Below, in pieces: positions 4,625 through 7,411 of a DNA stretch of 7,411 nucleotides. Location of the stretch: the NCBI GenBank assembly GCA_964424125.1, contig CAYRHS010000153.1, positions 1 through 7,411 of the forward strand, given 5' to 3'. Position numbers and translations under genes: made by a program. The stretch comes from CAYRHS01 sp964424125 (GTDB taxonomy: Bacteria > Actinomycetota > Acidimicrobiia > IMCC26256 > JAOSJL01). Numbering within the stretch: the stretch's first letter is position 1; each line of letters starts with the position of its first letter. Under the pieces are notes generated by a model. The model ran no database searches, had not been told where the DNA came from, and saw nothing but the letters and a program-made list of their open reading frames with translations.

Positions 4625-5406
4625 CGGCGGGAGTCGCCTCGGGCGAGCTCGTGGACCGCGTCGCGGTGGTCACCGGGGCCGCATCGGGGCTGGGCGCGGC
4701 GATCGCACGGAGGCTGAGCGCCGAGGGCGCGCGGGTCGTCGTCGCCGACGTCGACGCCACGGGCGCCGCCGAAGTGACGAACGAGATCACCGCGAACGGA
4801 GGTGTCGCCGAGCCCGCGCACATCGACGTCACCGACGAGGACCAGGTGCGCGCGCTCGTCGCAAAGACCGAGGCCCGCGACGGGCTCGACGTCGTGGTGT
4901 GCAGCGCGGCTGTGGAGACGCGCGCGGAGCTCGCCCAGACGAGCGACGACGACTGGCAGCGCGTGCTCGACGTCGACCTGAAGGGCCCGTTCCTCACGAT
5001 GAAGCACACCATCCCCGCACTCACGCGCCGCGGGGGCGGATCGATCGTGTTGCTGGGCTCGACGTTGGGTGCGATCGGCTCGCCCTCGTACGCGGCGTAC
5101 TGCGCCGCCAAAGGGGCGCTCGTGAACCTGGCGAAGCAGGCGGCCATCGAACACGCCCCCGACGGCGTCCGGGTGAACGTCGTCTCGCCGTCGGCGACCG
5201 AGGCCGGCCTGTTCCTGAAGGTCGTTGAGGCGTCGGGGGACCCCGAAGGCGTGAAGCGGATGGTGGCGGGCAACATGCCCATGGGCCGTCTGGGCACCGC
5301 GGACGAGGTCTGCGACGCGATCGTGTTCCTCGCCGGCGACCGTTCCACGTACACGAGTGGCACCGTGATCCCCCTCGACGGCGGGCTCGCGGCACGGAGG
5401 GCGTGA
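4621..5406 (+). CDS. Short-chain dehydrogenase/reductase (second, with variant motifs)
   Basis: Classical SDR of 261 residues, translationally coupled to the preceding SDR through an ATGA overlap, which sets the start at 4621 although the frame stays open further upstream. TGAASGLG is at 18-25, with D43 after the second strand suggesting NAD(H). S147 (LLGSTLG), Y160 and K164 (YCAAK) form the core catalytic residues. Three positions differ from the neighbour and from the textbook pattern: NNAG is replaced by CSAA at 94-97, the tetrad Asn is Asp119 (DVDLKG), and the PGxxxT loop reads SPSATEAG at 189-196. It is clearly a separate subfamily and not a recent tandem copy. It may act on the product of the first SDR or form a mixed oligomer with it. 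The exact substrate is unknown. Confidence 0.92.
   Translation: MTAGVASGELVDRVAVVTGAASGLGAAIARRLSAEGARVVVADVDATGAAEVTNEITANGGVAEPAHIDVTDEDQVRALVAKTEARDGLDVVVCSAAVETRAELAQTSDDDWQRVLDVDLKGPFLTMKHTIPALTRRGGGSIVLLGSTLGAIGSPSYAAYCAAKGALVNLAKQAAIEHAPDGVRVNVVSPSATEAGLFLKVVEASGDPEGVKRMVAGNMPMGRLGTADEVCDAIVFLAGDRSTYTSGTVIPLDGGLAARRA
5396..5401 (+). promoter_or_regulatory. Shine-Dalgarno that decides the amidohydrolase start
   Basis: GGAGGG lies 4 nt before the ATG at 5406 but only 1 nt before the in-frame GTG at 5403, so the ATG is the likely start. Confidence 0.65.
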
Positions 5407-6461
5407 TGCGCGACGGCCGGAAGGTGATCGACGCCGACGCCCACGTGGTCGAGCCCGGTGGCCTCTTCAACGCCTTCTCGGGCGGGGACGAAGCCGTGAT
5501 GGACCTGCCGCCCACGACGCCCATGGTTCCCTGCGGCGACGCCGACCTGCTCGCCGACCAGTACGAGCACGGCTTCGACGCCCCCTCCTACCTCCGGGCG
5601 ATGGACGCGCAGGGCATCGACGCCGCGGTCCTCTACCCCTCGATCGGGCTCTTCGCGCCCTTCCAACCCGAGCTCGATGCCGTCGCGTCGGCACGCGCGT
5701 GCCGCGCGTACAACGACTGGATCGCCAGCTACTGCGCCACCGACCCTCGCCGGCTCGCTGCCGTGGGGCTCGTCCCGCTCGCCGATCCCGGGCGGGCGGC
5801 GGCCGAAGCGGCACGCATCGGGGAGCGAGGCCTGGTCGGCGCGCTCGCACGGCCCAACCACCTCTACGGCCGCAACCTCGGCGACCCCGAGTACGACCCC
5901 CTCTACGAGTCCCTCGTGGAACACGGCATCGTCCTCGCCGTGCACGAGGGGCTGGGTCTGCGGGGCGAGACGATCGGCAGCGATCGCTTCGACCGCTTCG
6001 CACCCCGGCACGCGCTCTCCCATCCCATGGAGCAAATGGCCGCGATGGCCAGCCTCGTACTCGACGGCGCGCTCGAGCGCCACCCGGACCTCTGCGTCGC
6101 GTTCCTCGAGTCGGGCACGGGCTGGCTCCCCTACTGGCTGGCCCGACTCGACGACCACCGGGAGTGGCTCGCCGAGAGCGAGTGCAAGGGACTGTCCCTC
6201 GGCGCGTCGGAGTACTTCGCTCGCCAATGCGTGATCTCGAGCGACCCCGAAGACCCGCTCGCGGCCTGGACCGCGACGCAGGTCGGCGCCGACCACATGG
6301 TGTGGGCCAGCGACTTCCCCCATCCCGACGCCGAGTTCCCCGGCGCCGTGGACGAGTTCGTGGAGAAGGCGCGGGGAGCCGGCATGCCCGACACCGCCCT
6401 CACCGAGATCTTCTGGTCCACCCCGCTGGAGTTCTACGACCTCACCGCCCGCTTCTCCTGA
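5406..6461 (+). CDS. Amidohydrolase-family metal-dependent hydrolase/decarboxylase (Amidohydro_2)
   Basis: The 351-residue protein belongs to the amidohydrolase superfamily branch that includes ACMSD-like and OHCU/LigW-type decarboxylases, in which one divalent metal sits in a TIM barrel. Candidate metal and catalytic residues are D9-A-D11-A-H13 at the end of strand 1, H180 (AVHEG), H206 (LSHPMEQ), E235 (FLESGTGWLPYW) and D303 (ASDFPHPD). The conserved closing motif, usually N-A-x-x-x-Y, reads STPLEFYDL at 338-346. It could hydrolyse a ring or amide, or decarboxylate a beta-keto or aromatic acid; the sequence does not separate these. The ATG at 5406 overlaps the SDR stop by 1 nt (TGATG) and has a good Shine-Dalgarno; an in-frame GTG one codon earlier is less well spaced. 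Third gene of the SDR-SDR-amidohydrolase operon; no terminator is evident in the 49 bp after it. Confidence 0.88.
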   Translation: MRDGRKVIDADAHVVEPGGLFNAFSGGDEAVMDLPPTTPMVPCGDADLLADQYEHGFDAPSYLRAMDAQGIDAAVLYPSIGLFAPFQPELDAVASARACRAYNDWIASYCATDPRRLAAVGLVPLADPGRAAAEAARIGERGLVGALARPNHLYGRNLGDPEYDPLYESLVEHGIVLAVHEGLGLRGETIGSDRFDRFAPRHALSHPMEQMAAMASLVLDGALERHPDLCVAFLESGTGWLPYWLARLDDHREWLAESECKGLSLGASEYFARQCVISSDPEDPLAAWTATQVGADHMVWASDFPHPDAEFPGAVDEFVEKARGAGMPDTALTEIFWSTPLEFYDLTARFS

Positions 6462-6510
6462 GCGCGGTACGTGCCCCAGCGCCGCATGTGACGCGACACG
6501 CACGCATCGG

Positions 6511-7284
6511 TCAGAGGCGGGCGACGGGCGACGTGCCGTGGCGTTCCGCCACCACCTCCTTGAGCCCGCGGGGGAAACGATCGCCCGCGGCAGGGTGCAG
6601 CACGACGAGCTCTCGCTGGGCGTCGGCGTCGCCGGCGAAGGCTCGTGCACAGCGCTCGGGCTCGAGGTTGGCCAGGCCGAGGATCGCTCCCCGAGCACCG
6701 ACGAGACCCGCGAGTCCCACCAGCACGGCCGATCCGACGTAGACCGGCCGATCCCAGGCGTCGAGCTCCGCCACGAGCCGCTCGGCGTCTCCGCTCGAGT
6801 CCTTCAGCGCCGCCACGGGGAGCTCGGCGAGCACCTCGACCGGGATCCCGGGCGCGGAGACCGCCGGGTAGTGATATCCGAAGACCGGGACGTCGCCGGC
6901 CGTCTCGGCCACGGCGCGGTAGTAGGGCAGGGGATCCGCCGCGTCGGGCGGCGAGAGGGCGAGCACGGCGTCGGCGCCGTGCTCCCGAGCTTGTTCGGTC
7001 AGGCTCACGGCTCCCCGGATGGAGGGGGCACCGGTCCCCGCGATCACCGGGACGCGGTCGGCCACCTCGGCTCGAACCGCGTCGAGCAGCTCGACCCGTT
7101 CCGGCGGGGCGAGGGCCGCGGCCTCGCCCGTGGTGCCGGCCACGAGGACGGCGCTGGCGCCGTCGTCAACGAGACGGCGCGCGTGTGCTGCGGTCGCCGC
7201 CGCGTCGAGCGAGCCGTCGTCGGCGAAGAGCGTCACGAGCGCGACACCGACTCCGCGGAACAGTGGATCGGTCACACCACCCAC
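6511..7284 (-). CDS. DapA-family (class I) aldolase/lyase, not a canonical dihydrodipicolinate synthase
   Basis: This 257-residue TIM-barrel protein belongs to the DHDPS/N-acetylneuraminate lyase family, which forms a Schiff base with a 2-keto acid. GTTGE is at 50-54, the catalytic tyrosine motif is GYHYP at 136-140 (Y137), and the Schiff-base lysine is K161 in ALKDSSGD. True DHDPS has YNVPxRT, whose arginine binds the substrate carboxylate; here the motif is YHYPAVSAPG with no arginine, closer to the YNYP of 2-keto-3-deoxygluconate aldolases. The protein is also some 30-40 residues shorter than typical members, mostly at the C-terminal helices. Start: GTG at 7284 has a weak GGAAG 4 nt upstream; GTG at 7275 lies 7 nt after a TAGCGT box and would give MTDPLFRGVGVALVT, an equally good N terminus. 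It converges on the amidohydrolase gene and may act in the same or an unrelated pathway. Confidence 0.86.
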   Translation of the reverse strand: MGGVTDPLFRGVGVALVTLFADDGSLDAAATAAHARRLVDDGASAVLVAGTTGEAAALAPPERVELLDAVRAEVADRVPVIAGTGAPSIRGAVSLTEQAREHGADAVLALSPPDAADPLPYYRAVAETAGDVPVFGYHYPAVSAPGIPVEVLAELPVAALKDSSGDAERLVAELDAWDRPVYVGSAVLVGLAGLVGARGAILGLANLEPERCARAFAGDADAQRELVVLHPAAGDRFPRGLKEVVAERHGTSPVARL

Positions 7285-7288
7285 GCTA
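7283..7288 (-). promoter_or_regulatory. Possible -10 box of the DapA-like gene
   Basis: TAGCGT on the minus strand, the same hexamer as before the SDR operon, ends 7 nt before the in-frame GTG at 7275. If used, the mRNA would be leaderless from 7275 and the upstream GTG at 7284 would not be transcribed. Confidence 0.3.
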
Positions 7289-7324
7289 CTTCCGGCCGTA
7301 CGCGACTTCTCCCGGGCGCTCGCC

Positions 7325-7330
7325 TAGCTT
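7325..7330 (+). promoter_or_regulatory. Possible -10 box of the right-edge gene
   Basis: TAGCTT fits TAnnnT and would start transcription near 7336-7338, exactly at the left arm of the hairpin at 7337-7359. No good -35 is visible. Confidence 0.3.
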
Positions 7331-7336
7331 GAACCC

Positions 7337-7359
7337 CGGGCTCGGGCGGGCCGAGCCCG
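7337..7359 (+). repeat. Perfect 9-bp hairpin in the leader of the right-edge gene
   Basis: CGGGCTCGG (7337-7345) pairs perfectly with CCGAGCCCG (7351-7359) around a 5-nt loop GCGGG; CCC at 7334-7336 and GGG at 7361-7363 could extend it past a bulged A. There is no T-run after it and no plus-strand gene before it in the divergent region, so it is not a terminator for a neighbour. It lies 22 nt before the ATG at 7382 and would be in, or at the very 5' end of, that gene's leader. Confidence 0.55.
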
Positions 7360-7381
7360 AGGGTCGCGCCGCGGGAGGCGA

Positions 7382-7411
7382 ATGCTCTTCCCCACTGTCA
7401 CCTTCGCGCTC
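7382..7411 (+). CDS. First ten codons of a probable MBOAT-family O-acyltransferase (cut by window edge)
   Basis: The frame reads MLFPTVTFAL to the window edge. A strong GGGAGG Shine-Dalgarno at 7373-7378 lies 3 nt before the ATG. The opening MLFxTxxFALFF is the usual start of bacterial AlgI/MBOAT membrane O-acyltransferases, which transfer acyl groups to extracellular polysaccharides or similar acceptors, and the residues seen are hydrophobic as expected for a first membrane segment. Ten residues cannot prove the family. That a gene starts here is well supported by the ribosome binding site; the product name is a recollection-based guess. Confidence 0.5.
   Translation, partial: MLFPTVTFAL

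Noticed and set aside
6462..6510. Gap between the convergent amidohydrolase and DapA-like genes examined for a terminator or small gene.
   Set aside because: No stable stem-loop, T-run or ribosome binding site with a start codon was seen.
4353..6698. A very long open frame (about 780 codons) on the minus strand opposite the second SDR and the amidohydrolase.
   Set aside because: It is an antisense shadow of GC3-rich genes: the composition is low-complexity, no domain is recognisable, and the plus-strand genes carry complete catalytic motifs.

Overview
The window is GC-rich, tightly packed bacterial chromosome that looks like housekeeping and metabolic DNA from a high-GC actinobacterium. A member of Acidimicrobiia or a related lineage is my best guess. 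The pointers are strong G/C bias at third codon positions, frequent GTG starts, TAnnnT boxes lying 6-9 nt before start codons without a Shine-Dalgarno (a leaderless layout common in Actinobacteria), and a tiny Arg/Lys-rich protein resembling the actinobacterial ribosomal protein bL37. The lineage call is inference. There is no stretch over 300 bases without a gene, and I saw no tRNA, rRNA, CRISPR array, insertion sequence or phage gene.

Left part (1-2916), translation-related genes. The 5' end of metG (methionyl-tRNA synthetase, minus strand, cut by the window edge) is divergent from a small abrB-type regulator with a C-terminal pair of CxxC motifs (plus strand). That regulator converges on an operon read on the minus strand: ychF (ribosome-associated ATPase), a DUF192 protein and rsmI (16S rRNA 2'-O-methyltransferase). 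A 27-residue bL37-like ribosomal protein is read on the plus strand, divergent from ychF. The block rsmI / abrB / metG, with abrB reversed relative to its neighbours, matches the arrangement I recall from Bacillus subtilis.

Middle part (2971-6461), a probable catabolic or lipid-related cluster. A double-hotdog thioesterase on the minus strand is divergent from a compact plus-strand operon: two different short-chain dehydrogenases and a metal-dependent amidohydrolase/decarboxylase of the Amidohydro_2 type, joined by 4-nt and 1-nt stop/start overlaps. A perfect GTGAC-N4-GTCAC inverted repeat sits over the presumed -35 region of this operon and is a candidate operator. The substrate cannot be read from the sequence.

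Right part (6511-7411). A DapA-family aldolase/lyase gene on the minus strand has the Schiff-base lysine but a YHYP motif and no following arginine, so it is unlikely to be a true dihydrodipicolinate synthase. It is divergent from the first ten codons of a probable MBOAT-family O-acyltransferase, whose leader holds a perfect 9-bp hairpin.

I see no clear new defence or mobile system. The parts most worth a second look are the bL37-like microgene, the rsmI-abrB-metG synteny, the SDR-SDR-amidohydrolase operon with its candidate operator, and the leader hairpin at the right edge.
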